Positions 1 through 11,320 of a stretch of DNA of 64,000 bases are shown here, in pieces. Under the pieces are notes generated by a model. It worked only from the letters and a program-made list of their open reading frames with translations. It searched no databases and was not told the DNA's origin. Each line of letters opens with the position of its first letter. The first letter of the stretch is position 1. A program made the position numbers and the translations under genes. This DNA is from Ophioderma brevispina (taxonomy: Eukaryota; Echinodermata; Ophiuroidea; Amphilepidida; Ophiodermatidae): positions 110,906 through 174,905 of the forward strand of contig JAMKCH010058368.1 in the NCBI GenBank assembly GCA_023653785.1, read 5' to 3'.

Positions 1-3000
1 TTAATGTCTACTAATGAGTTCTTATAAGAACTCATTATGTCTTCAAATGAGTTTTAATGTCTACAAATTTTAATTTAAAATGTATATAGGTGTGCGCACG
101 TTGTATTGGTTGCCGGTTGATGTTGGTTTTTTTTTAATCCAGTGATTTTGAGCGAGAAACGGATATCATTATGAAATACTCAGTTCGGTCACTGAGTGAA
201 ATTCTGTAAATGTGTGTTGTACATGCGTCATTGTACACATCGCCTCACACATCGTTTGCACGGCACAGATTTATCTTGCTGGGATGGTCAAAATCAGTAC
301 AAATCGATTATGTTTGTTCCCAAATCTCTCATTTTTGCCGCAAATTTTCACCCTGGGAAATCACCGAGTTCTCTGCCCGCCTTCTCCAGTACCCGAGTGA
401 CCAAACTCTATAAGAAAACCAATAAGAAAAGTCGTTATAATCTTATATAAATGTTTAATAGTTTGGGCGACAAATCGAACAGCTGGCTACTTTTGCCAGC
501 GGGTTGAAGTTCAGCCCGGCGTGAAAATACGCTTGTTTTTTTATTAGCTCTCAAAAACCTCGTTACACCGGACCATGGTCCGCTACGCAAAGATCTGTCT
601 GCCTTTTGGCAAGTGATGATAGTATACTGGTTTATTGATCATCAACTTCAAGCGAATTTCGCCTGTAGCGATACTACCATCCGTCTACTTGATCTGACTG
701 TCTACCATCATTACAATAGTTATACAAAGGAGTAAACATTTGGAACATGGATAAATCAAGTGTGTTCCAGTTAAATCGGCGCTATATAAAACAACCTTCT
801 TCAAGAATAAAAAGAGATCATATTCTAAAATTTCAGTCTGTTTATGGTAATCATCCATCAAAAAGGGCTTTAGAAGCTTAACATTCGGGGGATAAAGTAA
901 AGCCGGGGTCAATACTCCTATCCCCAGTTGAATTTGAAATGGAATTTCCTCTGGAAAAGGTTTTATGATATTTGTATTGTTTGTTGGATGATGGGTGTAT
1001 ATGGGGCAGATGCTATTACAGCTTCGTGATGGGTGTGGCGCATGGCTTTTCAGGAAGGATCTTTTGTCAATTGTACGAAAGTCAACCGCGGGGCGTTCTC
1101 GGTGCATCATCATTCATTGGTGAGAGGAGAAACTACTTGTGTCTCCAAGAACCTTAAGTCCTGGCCAGCTTGCTTGGCAAATTGCTATATAGGTCTATAC
1201 TTCTGCCTAAAGAGTCACAAGTTACATAAATGTATCGTATTTCTGGATGGAAATTTAATATTAATAAGTTATAAATCTCATTACCAGTACGTCATATAAA
1301 TGACCAGATGATGAAAATGGCCGTGGATAGCTAGTGCTGGACAAAAGAGACCGAATTTTAAATTGATAAATTGAATACATGTGTCCTTATTGTATGCAGA
1401 TAGCTTTATGTGCCATATACGCTTTCTAACCATGCAGGAAAACCTAACATTTAAGAACGATTGCAAAATATATGTATTTTAACGTTTTAAAGGCTATGGT
1501 TATCACTTTTATATAACAACATGCCTAGAATTAAGTCCGTTTTTGTTTTCGTTTTCATATCAATAAAAGAACAGTCAATCAGTATTTGTCCGCTAGTCCA
1601 AAAGGTCCTCAAATTTCAATGGCCCATCTCGGATGAGACTCCCCATCCACCCCCTCCCACCACCATCCCACTCTAGACACCACTTCTCCTTCTAGCTGCC
1701 CAGCAACTAATACAACCACCTACAAGCAACTTACGATTATGATGGGGCGAAGTCGTCAAAAAGGGGAAATTGGTTTTGACCCTACCCGACCCCTTTTTGT
1801 TTGTTCGGAAAGCACGAAGCGATCAAGTGCGCCAAAGCTCAATTGGCCTTTTCCCGTTCATCTCAGCGTTGCTCACCGAAAATATATGGGTAACATTGCG
1901 AGATGGTTATTAAGCCCGAGACGCTCCAGCATGAAAATTAACCATGAGATACTTTTGTGTGGATTGAAATATGAAAACCCGTGACAAAAATAAAAGGAAG
2001 CTATATGCGTTCTCATTCATCTGCATATGATGATGGTAAAACGGACACGGGAGTTCTTGTTCGTGTTTGCCCATCAATGAAAAAGGAGGAGATGGTCTCA
2101 ACTACATCTGAAGTACTAGGCTATTGACGGTGCTAAAATAAGCGAGGGTTTTGATTGACGTATACAATGGTATTGAATACGCCAGGATTTGATGATTGCA
2201 AGCTAGCCTCGACGATTGGATGACTAAAATACAGGGTCGTGGTTCATGTTCAACAAGAGTACTATACACTTTAGTAATAAGACAACAAAGCTGGCAAAAC
2301 TCGAGTTCACAAAAGAAAAAACAACCCCATAGGTACAAGGCCTTAAGTTGACGTACATTGTGTTTGGGTATATACTACCCGATCGGTCAGGCCCCTATAG
2401 ACTTTCAAAACCCTCTTTATCTAATTTATCTAATTTTTCATATTTTAGTTCTAAAATTTGCAGGGCTGCTTCGTTTAAGAAACGACGCATTTCAAAGAAA
2501 CACTTCGGATTCACTCGGTACTTTCAGACGCTTCTTTTGATTCAAAATTGTAGGTTAAGAAATTGAATTACGAGGCACATCATCTAAGAGGAAGGTGCAT
2601 AGCAATGAAACAAACACGTTAAAATCGCTTTCACTTAGACATATGAAAACAATTTGAATTGTTTATTTAGAATGTTACGACTTTCCTCGTAACTGCTATG
2701 TACAGTTGAGATGTTAAATCCACTTCCAGGCAGATCAATATCTTTAAAAATGTCTATAGAAAAACAACGAAAGTAATGTGTGTGTGCACTGTTAATAACC
2801 GTGTGCATATCTCGGGTTAATTCCTTTCCTGGATAAAAGTTAAAATTAAGCAAGCAAACTGCTCGAAACTTACCTTTTGCTGGCCTATAAAATTAAATGT
2901 GTTGTCTTTAAGTATTAGTCTCTTTCATTTCTTCAAACGAATGAGTTTAAAGCAACCAACTTTTTTCCCATTTTTTATTGTAAAAATTGACAAGAAGAAA

Positions 3001-3055
3001 AACAAATAGACATTGGCATGTAAAGATATAACTCACACTTGTGCGTTATGCAATA
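1..3055. other. AT-rich stretch with no recognised gene
   Basis: I see no recognisable exon or transposon domain here. The longest open frame is on the - strand at 685-1113 (142 codons); its translation has no motif I recognise and no low-complexity bias. A frame this long is only mildly unusual in AT-rich DNA of this size. A perfect 26-bp palindrome sits at 12-37. Confidence 0.5.
12..37. repeat. perfect 26-bp palindrome
   Basis: The 13-nt arm TAATGAGTTCTTA is followed at once by its exact reverse complement, with no loop. The flanks repeat pieces of the arm (AATGAGTT again near 47-54, and ATGTCTAC before and after). It may be the end of a fold-back element cut by the window edge. Confidence 0.7.
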
Positions 3056-3059
3056 TAAA

Positions 3060-3250
3060 ATGAGTAAATTTCACTCTTGAGTCACTCTCATCACGGAGTA
3101 ACTAGTGAACACTAAAAAAGAGTCAAATTCACTTTCTCAAAAGAATGAAGTTCACTCTAAAAAAGTGAAATTAACCTGACTTCCACACTGTTTACACTCG
3201 TTTGAAAGAGAGTGATCTTGTATTCACCATAAAAAGAGTTATTCACGCTT
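3060..3250. repeat. short repeat rich in ACTCT-A(n)-AGTGAA motifs
   Basis: About 190 bp in which short complementary words such as TTCACTCT and AGAGTGAA recur six or more times around A-runs, so the strand can fold on itself. It is probably a small decayed MITE-like element. Clear termini and a target-site duplication are not visible. Confidence 0.4.
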
Positions 3251-4049
3251 CCTAAATTTTGGAAAGAAATAAATTATTTGATTTAATCCACAGATCAGTA
3301 TGAATTAAAACACAAAATGGACTTATGAAACAGCATATGCATGCAAAGAGACCTTACTTATTATTCTGTGAATAAAAATCAATCGAAATAATACAATTCA
3401 TTAACTTTAATTATGATCTAATTATCATACTCGTTGCACATGGACACAGGCATTGGGGGACGCATATAGATCGCACGCGACATTTTAGCACTTTAAGTGG
3501 ACTATTTGGGGCATTTGCGCGTGCCCTCTAATGTTACCGTGTGCGCAACACGTGGCCGTGTAATTGGAAACTAGACCAAACGAGTTATTATCCCAATTGA
3601 ATGTTTTTGCTCACTTTTTGGGCGATGACCATGTACTCTTTTGTCTGATTTCAAATTATGTTATTATTTTTTCAATATCGTAAGTGGTTATTTATGAAAT
3701 TTTCTCGCATGTGCCTTTTATTCCTATTGTCATATGCATGTTTAAGGCCTACATTACACAAAAACCGACCCACAAATTGTGCGCTAAACGATCAGCATAA
3801 TTATAAGAATGGGTTATATGAAAGTCTGTGCATGGGGTTTTAAGATAATAGGAAAGTCTAAAAAAGTCCTCACAAGGCTTGAAAAGGTTTCCCTAAGGGA
3901 TGAGTCAGGGGATAGAGGACTTGAGGGGTCCATTTTTTTTGTGAACCAGAGGGAGGAACATTATTTTTTTTTTTAACTTCAGGACGGGGGACATGGATTT
4001 TTACATGGAGAAATGTAGTATTCAATCACTCGGCACTCTCTGAAAAATT

Positions 4050-4400
4050 GAAATTAAATGTATACTTGATGAGTAACTGGATTTATATGAAAGGCACATT
4101 AGAAAAGCGATATTGGTAGAAATGAACATCATCTAATGTTGAGAGAAAGAAATAATTCCCGAGGATTAAAAGTGTTAAAATGTAAGTGAAAAAATATGTA
4201 CTATTGTGTTGTTTTTCCATGCTCTCATTATTGTTAAAAGCACAAGTTTGTCTGTAAGAAGTGCGCCCAACTTAGGCTGATTCCGTTAATATTAATTGTG
4301 CGATTTTTTTAAATTGAAACTATTTTCTTGTGAACATGGAGAAAGAAATAAAATAAAAACCTGTCTGTATTGCTAAGTTTTGTCTGTCTGACTCTCTCTC
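4050..4400 (+). repeat. interspersed repeat R1, copy a
   Basis: About 350 bp that match, with few differences, the reverse complement of 10975-11320. Shared blocks include ATGTATACTTGATGAGTAAC, the stretch around AGCGATATTGGTAGAAATGA, and CTTGTGAACATGGAGAAA. Both copies end in a pyrimidine-rich microsatellite (here at 4386-4460). No coding capacity was recognised. The class is unknown; a non-autonomous element with an associated microsatellite is plausible. Confidence 0.75.
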
Positions 4401-4416
4401 TCTCCCCTCTCTCTCG

Positions 4417-4457
<41 letters not shown>

Positions 4458-4460
4458 AAA
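4386..4460 (+). repeat. (TC)n-(AC)n compound microsatellite
   Basis: A run of CT dinucleotides interrupted by CCCC passes directly into about twelve CA units. It lies at the 3' edge of repeat R1a. Confidence 0.9.
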
Positions 4461-4739
4461 CAAGGAAAAAGAAAGGAAGAGGGAGGAAAGAGAAAGGGAC
4501 AGACACAAAGGTAATTGAGAAGCGATCAACAGAACTCGGGGAAAAATAAAATTAATGTGCGTTTCAACTATGTCGAATACATCTTCTGCATGAAACCAAG
4601 GATGAAATCCACAGTGTTGAACAGAAACTTCATCATGTTAATGTTCTTCCAATGTTTTCTAAATATCTACTGGATAAAAATGTTGTGCCAAATATGTTAG
4701 CAAGATTCGGCATCTTTCCGTAACGATATGTCATGATTA

Positions 4740-4815
4740 CTGTCTACCGTAGACAGAAATATCTGATACGAGAGGTGCGAATGGTGTTGTTATCACGACT
4801 ATCTACCGTAGATAG
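4740..4815. repeat. two CTRTCTAC-C-GTAGAYAG palindromes
   Basis: Two 17-nt palindromes with 8-nt arms around a single base lie at 4740-4756 (arm CTGTCTAC) and 4799-4815 (arm CTATCTAC). Each is preceded by a related short word (ATGATTA / ATCACGA), so they look like a direct repeat about 59 bp apart. The same palindrome recurs near 17.5, 18.6, 18.7 and 25.0 kb. Confidence 0.7.
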
Positions 4816-4880
4816 CATTATTTCTGGTTTAACCATTTCTGCTTTAAAAGCGGTGGCCTCGACCTAATAGCGAACTGTTT

Positions 4881-5127
4881 ACTGCAAAATAGTGTATTGG
4901 CGTCATATGTAAGATTTGTCTTGGCAATAGACGTGTTTTCAACAAAAGAAATAAAAGAAAATAAAACCAAGCCATTTTTGAAACATGTCTTGCTGGAAGA
5001 CGTGTCTGTGTCTACGTCTTAGATGGTGTCTTCATTGGTTTTATTTTCTTTTATTTCTATTGTTGAAGACACGTCTATTGCCAAGACATGTCTTACATAT
5101 GACGCTAAGACACCATTTTTACACTGT
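4881..5127. mobile_element. MITE/fold-back element, family A, copy 1
   Basis: Inverted arms of about 75 bp flank a loop of about 90 bp. The left arm carries TGTCTTGGCAATAGACGTGT, then AAAGAAATAAAAGAAAATAA; the right arm is its near-exact reverse complement. The ends read (C)ACTG(T)AAAAAT. The interior has repeated AGACAYGTCT words. Related copies are at 14427-14771 and 15899-16326, with a half copy at 26928. No transposase is encoded, so it would be non-autonomous. The superfamily is not determined. Confidence 0.8.
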
Positions 5128-7227
5128 TGGTACAATCGTAATCATTTCAGCCCATGAATATCTATATTGTTAGCATTTAGGGACAGTTACCGCAACTATA
5201 TCCTAACACTGACTAAAATTCAAATATCTTAAACCTGTTCTTACTATTAGCTTGTTGATATTGCGTTTCTTAGTTAATCGTATGATGATAGAAAAATTCA
5301 GGCTGCTGAAGGATTGCCCTCGTTATCCTTCTCTTCGTTTCCCTCCTCCCCATCATCATCCTTTCCTTGGGTCTTTCTTGAAGTTTACTTAACTCCTATA
5401 TGTTTATCCTTCTTTTCTTCGACTCTCCTCCTCCATTTTCTTCCATGTTTTTTTTTTCGTTGTATACTTTGTAAGCATGAGGACCACTGTAAGCCATCTC
5501 TTGGAAATATAGGTCATCTAGCAGTGACCTCTTTGCTACGTCCACGTTTTCGTTCAACTTTTACTCCAAGATATACCAACCAATAATACAAGCAAGGCGT
5601 GTGCGTGCCCTGTTGAGTCCGGTCTGTCCGAACTCTATACTCAGACCACGGCGGACTTTCCTGTCGATTTCATGCTCATCCATGCACACCGGACAACACT
5701 AAACCATTCTCCAATTGGGATGACACAAAGTCATCGATTTAGGGCCACTCTTTAGAGTGGAAAAGAAAAACCCACAAACTAATTTCAAAATATGGAATAA
5801 TAGCTCCGAGGTAGGTATTAACCACACAACGGCGTCAGTGCACCGTGAGTGGGGAGTTAAGCTTAAATTGGAAGGTAATTGGCTGCTAATTTGTCGTTAA
5901 GATTATCGTTTAAGGGACTTAAAGTAACGAGATAAAACCACATGAGCCATGGATACAGCATTAGAAAATTGGTGGGAAAAAACTTAGCACCTTCTCCGTG
6001 AAAAAAGTAATTTATTCGCGTTTAATTATCTGAAGTTTAGGCAGCAGTTTGTGTAGTGCATGTAACGTAACTTTGCATAACTTTCTTTGGATCTCGGACA
6101 TAGTAAAGAGAGTCGCATTATATACTAATTAGTGTTTCTTAAGTGTTGATTTTACTATATAATCCAAGGTAACCATGGTAACGATTTTCATATCCAAATT
6201 ATCGTATAGCTTAAAGAATTGGGCAAAATTATGAAGCCCCAAGCCCCAACTTCGACTCATAAAAATTTTGATTTTGGCATCGGAAGAAAAGTCGTATCTT
6301 TTTATAACCCCAGCCAATGCTGATCTTAAACATCGAAAAAAAATCATCAAAATTCGTATTTTGGTATTTTTGTTACTGTCATAGATGTGCTAACATAACC
6401 TGCAAGTGGTTGGCTTGATAAAGCTCCTACAGAACTTTTTATCTGATTCTATAATTTCTATACGTGCGTATCAAAATTCTGACTTGAGATCAAAAAAAGC
6501 CTTTCCGTGTGAATTTCCCAGATTTTTATGCAAAATATTGCGCACCATGAACTGTACAGTTTGACCTCAAACACAAATATTATTGATCTTTGTTTATTCT
6601 GTTCCGATGTAAACCACAATCAGCTGTTTAGTGTAGATTTGAGACGTCATCAATGTATGTCTATTTGCGGGAGACGGTATGAAAAATTTCCTCAAATACT
6701 TCAGTATCTGCTGTTTCTGTTCCTACATTAAAGTACATGTAGTTATATGGAATTGTACATACTTATCATTGATTTATAAGCTAAAGCTAAAAAATGCATT
6801 TCAACATTTTTTATTCTCTTGCATTATCGCTGCTTATCCTTATGAATACAATGTTCCCAAATGTCACCGACAAAATCATGACCTCACATGCTGTTAAGCT
6901 ATACTAATAATACACATATCCAAAACACTGGAGCAATTAAGCCCAAAAATGAAAAAAGAAAACATGATTATGAAAAATCGACCACCTTCCTTTAATATCA
7001 ATGATTAAACTCTGCTGCAGTCAAAACAGCGATCAGACAACAACGATCTTGAGATTTGCGTGCCTTGCGTATTGGGTATAGAGACTGTGGACGTCGTTAC
7101 ATCAAATCATGTTTGCAAGTGCAAAATTTGCACTTATATACGCCAAAATAAAGAAACGAAGACAATAAACATAAGGACTCACACCTTAGAAAGTTTTCAT
7201 ATTCTTTGTGTGGAAAGAGCCCGGGGC
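5128..7227. other. no recognised feature
   Basis: AT-rich sequence with open frames of at most about 90 codons and no recognisable motif, splice-bounded exon, tRNA-like or long repeat signal. A CT-rich patch at 5310-5460 explains the longest frame there. Confidence 0.45.
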
Positions 7228-7243
7228 GGGGGGGGGGGGGGGG
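7228..7243 (+). repeat. poly(G) run, 16 nt
   Basis: Sixteen consecutive G residues follow CCGGGGC. It is potentially G-quadruplex-forming and a common site of sequencing length error. Confidence 0.9.
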
Positions 7244-7333
7244 CACTCAACTTTTTTTCAGGTAGGGATGTGCGGCCCCGATTTCCGAACTTGGGGCTTG
7301 TGAACTGATTTGGTCTCCAAAAGTAGGGGCTTG

Positions 7334-7700
7334 CACTGTTAAAAAAAAGTCCGTAAATTTACGGAAATTTCTGGCAGCAGTATTTCCAGTCATTTTTAGG
7401 GTAAATTTACAGAAATTTCTGTCAATTAACGGAACTTTGACAGTAATTTTACAGAAATTTGTCTCATATTATGGAAAAAAATATGTATTTTAACAGAATT
7501 TTTCCGTAATTTAAAATTACGGAACCAAAAAAAAAATTCCGGAAATATTGCTGCCAGAAATTTTTGAAATATTTCCGTAAATTAACATTTTTAGCTATTT
7601 TTTATGTTTTTGTTTTTTATTTTTATTGTTTTCTAAAACAGATTTTCCCGTAAATTTACGTAAAATCCGTTTTCTTAATTTACGGAAATTTTTAACAGTG
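7334..7700. mobile_element. MITE/fold-back element, family B
   Basis: The terminal inverted repeats start CACTGTTAAAAA on the left and end TTTTTAACAGTG on the right. Next inside is the self-complementary word CCGTAAATTTACGG and variants of it, repeated several times on both sides (TTTACGGAAATTTC, CCGTAATTTAAAATTACGG). Most of the 367 bp is built from this palindromic vocabulary. No reading frame is present. A clear target-site duplication was not found; at most TG dinucleotides flank it. Confidence 0.8.
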
Positions 7701-9584
7701 TGGGAACTGAAATTTTGAGAAATTTGCAGGCTTGTGAGCTGAAATTTGGCTAAAATTCAGCTTCTGAGGCCAAAATTTTCTGAAAAGGGGACCTTAAGAA
7801 CTGAATTATGCTTCAACTGGGGGTCTTTGGAACGGCTGGAGAGACGCGAAAAGGGGGTCTTAATGGCCGCACATACCCGTACCTCTTTCCAATGTCAGTG
7901 CCCCCACGAGGGGGGGAAGAGTCAGCGATCCATCTATAGTTAAATATCTATTGGCATAATTGGGGTGAATCTTATACTTAAATTTAATCAGACTTTTCCC
8001 TTTTCCTCTCTCTTTGTCTTTAAAATATTGCACCCTCATTTGACTGCCATAACATCAAATCTTACCAGAAAATCTACAGTATTGTTTATATATACATAAG
8101 GAAAGATATCTGAAGCATGAAAGAAAGTACAGTCCTTTCTCCAATAGCAGATCTTAAATGAAGAAAAGTACACACATGATTCTATCATTGTTATTTTCAC
8201 GATATCCTCGTTCCGCTTAATCAAAATAATTGTACTTTCTCGCTTCTATATATATATGTCTCTCTATATCGTAAGGGACCTAAGATAAAAGTACATTAAG
8301 AACAAGCAGATATCAAACAATTGTTTTGATAAACCGTTAAATCCTTGCGAATGACAAATCAAGCAGCGAGCTACCGGCCTGGACACGGCTTGACCCCAAG
8401 CAAGTACTTTATTTCAAAAATAGTAGAACATACACAACAAGGCTACTATATCGCCAAAAGGTACCAATATTACTCGCACAAAGCCGATGGACACACAGAA
8501 ATCTTAATCATTTGAATTAATTTGATTCAGTTGATGGCATCTCGAAATCTCGTTGGCATTTCTTTAAATCTCGTTGACCCGAATGGTGAGATAATTGACA
8601 GCTTGGCGCGTCAAAAGATGACATGTACGGAGTAACCGTCTGCCAACGTTTGGGGTCTCTATGTATTATTTTAGCACTGGAAATGTACGTGGGAAATATA
8701 AACAAGTTCATCCAGGGGATTTATTCTCAAATTACCATGGAGATACGGCTTAGGAATACACTAATGGTGATTAATATAAAAAATCTCTATTCTTTGAACG
8801 TAGCTATAATTACGAATGGATATGGAGATGCGGCAGATAACGTAACGACTTGATTTATATTCAAATAGTTGTTATTAAATTTTATTAATTTTTATTTACT
8901 TTTCGTGATGTGATTGTTATTGTTTTTCATATAGAAGGGGGAAAAAGCATTGCCTTTGTTACTCTAATCAAATATAATTACAATCCTTAAAAACAATCGC
9001 AATAAACACAATATGTGTATGTTAATTGAGCAGTGTTATCGATCAATACGATTTTGACCAAAGTTCTTCGTAAAATAAAAAAAAAGGAAGTTGTCGATTT
9101 GAGTTAAAATTCATTCTATTTATTCTTTGTCAACGGACACTTTATCATTTTGCTTTTTTAAGCATATACTGTTATTTTAATTCAAGTAAGCAATTTACAC
9201 AAGTAAACAAAATGATAAATTTAAAAGGATGAAAATAGTTAACGCATGCCGAGAGCATTTTTACATCATCTTCCATTTTCCATACGTCTTTTCTTTGTTA
9301 TCATCACATAACATTTCCCTCTACTTGCAACCAACACGTAGTTCTATTTATTTCTTGAGACATTAATATTGATTGTTAATGTAGCGCCTGTTTCATTCCC
9401 TGGCTGACCGCTCTGTGAAGGTCAAATGACCGTTTTGAGCAAGTCCACTGTGGATAATGTAAGAAGGACAAAGTGTGTCTGTGTGTGATGTATAACAGCG
9501 GCCGAGTTTAACAGTCACGTAATCTACCGAAGATAGCATGGCTGTGATAAGTACGAACTAGGTCACTAATATGGTTGTAATTAT
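7701..9584. other. no recognised feature
   Basis: AT-rich DNA with scattered open frames under 80 codons. At 7705-7900 short phrases echo one another (GAACTGAAATTTTG, GAGCTGAAATTTGG, GAACTGAATTATG), as if a degenerate tandem repeat continued outward from the element ending at 7700. Nothing else was recognised. Confidence 0.4.
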
Positions 9585-10001
9585 TCACTGTATGGCGGTA
9601 ATTATTACAAACATGAATCCCTTGACTGTTGATATTTTGTTAGTCTTAACAAAACTGTCGAGTTTTGGGTAAGAAATGTCTGCCATAATTAACAGCCCCA
9701 TAAGCACGAAGGCATTAGTCTTTAATATCGAACATGGAGATATAAATATAGGCATAATATTGAGGGCGTATTGGTGACACAAATTTTGTCCATGCAGTTT
9801 AATAAGGAAAAAGATAATATAAAGATGTGATGCACATTTTATTTCCTTCTCAGAGAGTGTATTGAACCAATCCCATAATGCATTGCAACACGTGTCTATA
9901 CTGTACTGTAGTAAATACATGTCAGTACATGGGGATAAAAAGTGTTCAAGAAGTTTAAAAGGACCACAACAGTTAATATTGTGGAAAAGGTGGCAAAGCA
10001 T
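9585..10001 (-). other. unassigned 138-codon open frame
   Basis: An uninterrupted - strand frame of 138 codons with unbiased, hydrophobic composition and several Cys and His. I recognise no domain, signal or catalytic motif. No neighbouring exon, polyadenylation context or splice pattern supports it. By rough estimate, about one frame of this length is expected by chance in 64 kb at this base composition, so it may be spurious. Confidence 0.12.
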
Positions 10002-10105
10002 TTCAGTGTTTTCGATAACATTTTTGAAATTTTGGTTTTAAATTGGGGCTTAAAATCTACAATGACTACCATTTTTTGTGGCTCATTATTTCAGGTTTCT
10101 TCCTG

Positions 10106-10174
10106 ACCCATATAGTATATATATCTATTATCTATATACTATCTATAGAATCTATCTATATATATATATCACAG

Positions 10175-10205
<31 letters not shown>

Positions 10206-10206
10206 C
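10106..10206. repeat. (TA)n / TATC-rich microsatellite
   Basis: An imperfect run of TATA, TATC and CTATAT words ending in an uninterrupted (TA)n stretch before ATCGATG. Strongly self-complementary. Confidence 0.85.
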
Positions 10207-10273
10207 GATGTACAATCCGAATCAACAAACTCTTGATTCACTTTGTTTAAATATATGTGGCTGTGGTCTTCAG

Positions 10274-10811
10274 ATCACGCTAAATAGAATTAATGTTCGA
10301 TAATGGCTAACCGTTATTTAACACTCAACGTGTTAACACACAAAATCCCTTGACGCTTCTTTGACTAGTTAAAGGTCGCATAGGGGTCAATACCAATGAA
10401 TTGACCCTGTCTTGTCAATGATGCTGAACCTAAGTTTGGTCAAAATACAGGAAAGAATGTGAGTGCTAGAAGAACAAAGAACAACATGTTGCCCGTGTTA
10501 ATATCACACACTGAGTGTTAATAATTTAACCCACCTGTAACATGTTTAATAATGGCAATGTAAACTGGTTTTTAGTGTTAATCAAAGCTATTACTTCATA
10601 TTGTTCTTTTTACTCTAGCACTCACATTCTTTCCTGTATTTTGACCAAACTGGGTCTCATGCATCATTGACTAAGACAGTGTCAATTCATATGGTATTGA
10701 CCCCTATGCGACCTTTAACCTAGTCAAAGAGGTCAAGTGATGTTTTGTTTTAACACGTTGAAGTGTTAAATAACTGTTAGCCATATCATTAACACTTCTA
10801 TTTAGAGTGAT
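10274..10811. mobile_element. long fold-back element with ~210-bp arms
   Basis: The left arm (about 10274-10483) and right arm (about 10602-10811) are reverse complements over roughly 210 bp with few differences. Shared blocks include AAAGGTCGCATAGGGGTCAA, TTTGGTCAAAATACAGGAAA and GAATGTGAGTGCTAGA. The ends read ATCAC-K-CTAAATAGAA. The spacer of about 120 bp holds GTGTTAAT words. No protein is encoded. It is a non-autonomous fold-back/MITE or an inverted duplication; no target-site duplication was identified. Confidence 0.85.
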
Positions 10812-10865
10812 GGCATTGTTATAAAATTAAAATAAAAAAAAAACAACAATCCTGTGTTGTAAATT

Positions 10866-10990
10866 GAGAGGGGGAGAGAGAGAGAGATGGAGGGAGAGGG
10901 AGGAGGAGACGTAGGTGGGTAGATAGACACGGACACACTGACAGAGAAAGAAAGTGTGTGAGAGAGAGAAGGGGAGAGAGACAGACAGGC
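10866..10990 (-). repeat. (GA)n-rich microsatellite
   Basis: GAGAGA-rich purine tract interrupted by GTAGGTGGGTAGATAG and ACACACTGACAG. It adjoins copy b of repeat R1 in the same relative position as the microsatellite at 4386. Confidence 0.85.
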
Positions 10991-11320
10991 AGACCAAACT
11001 TAATAATACAGACAGATTTCTCATTTTATTTCTCCATGTTCACAAGAAAATAGTTTCAATTTAAAACAATCGCACAACGAATATAACGGAATCATCCTAA
11101 GTTGGGCGCACTTACTGACAAGTGTTTTTAATAATAATGAGAGCAAGGAAAAACAACACAATAGTATATATTTTTTCACTTACATTTTAACACTTTTAAT
11201 CCTCGGGAATTATTTCTTTCTCTCAACATTAGATGATGTTCATTTCTACCAATATCGCTTTTCTAATGTTAGCATTCCATATAAATCCAGTTACTCATCA
11301 AGTATACATTTAATTTCAAA
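10975..11320 (-). repeat. interspersed repeat R1, copy b (inverted)
   Basis: Reverse complement of 4050-4400 with scattered substitutions and small indels; shared blocks are listed under copy a. The pair forms a widely spaced inverted repeat with about 6.5 kb between the copies. Confidence 0.75.
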
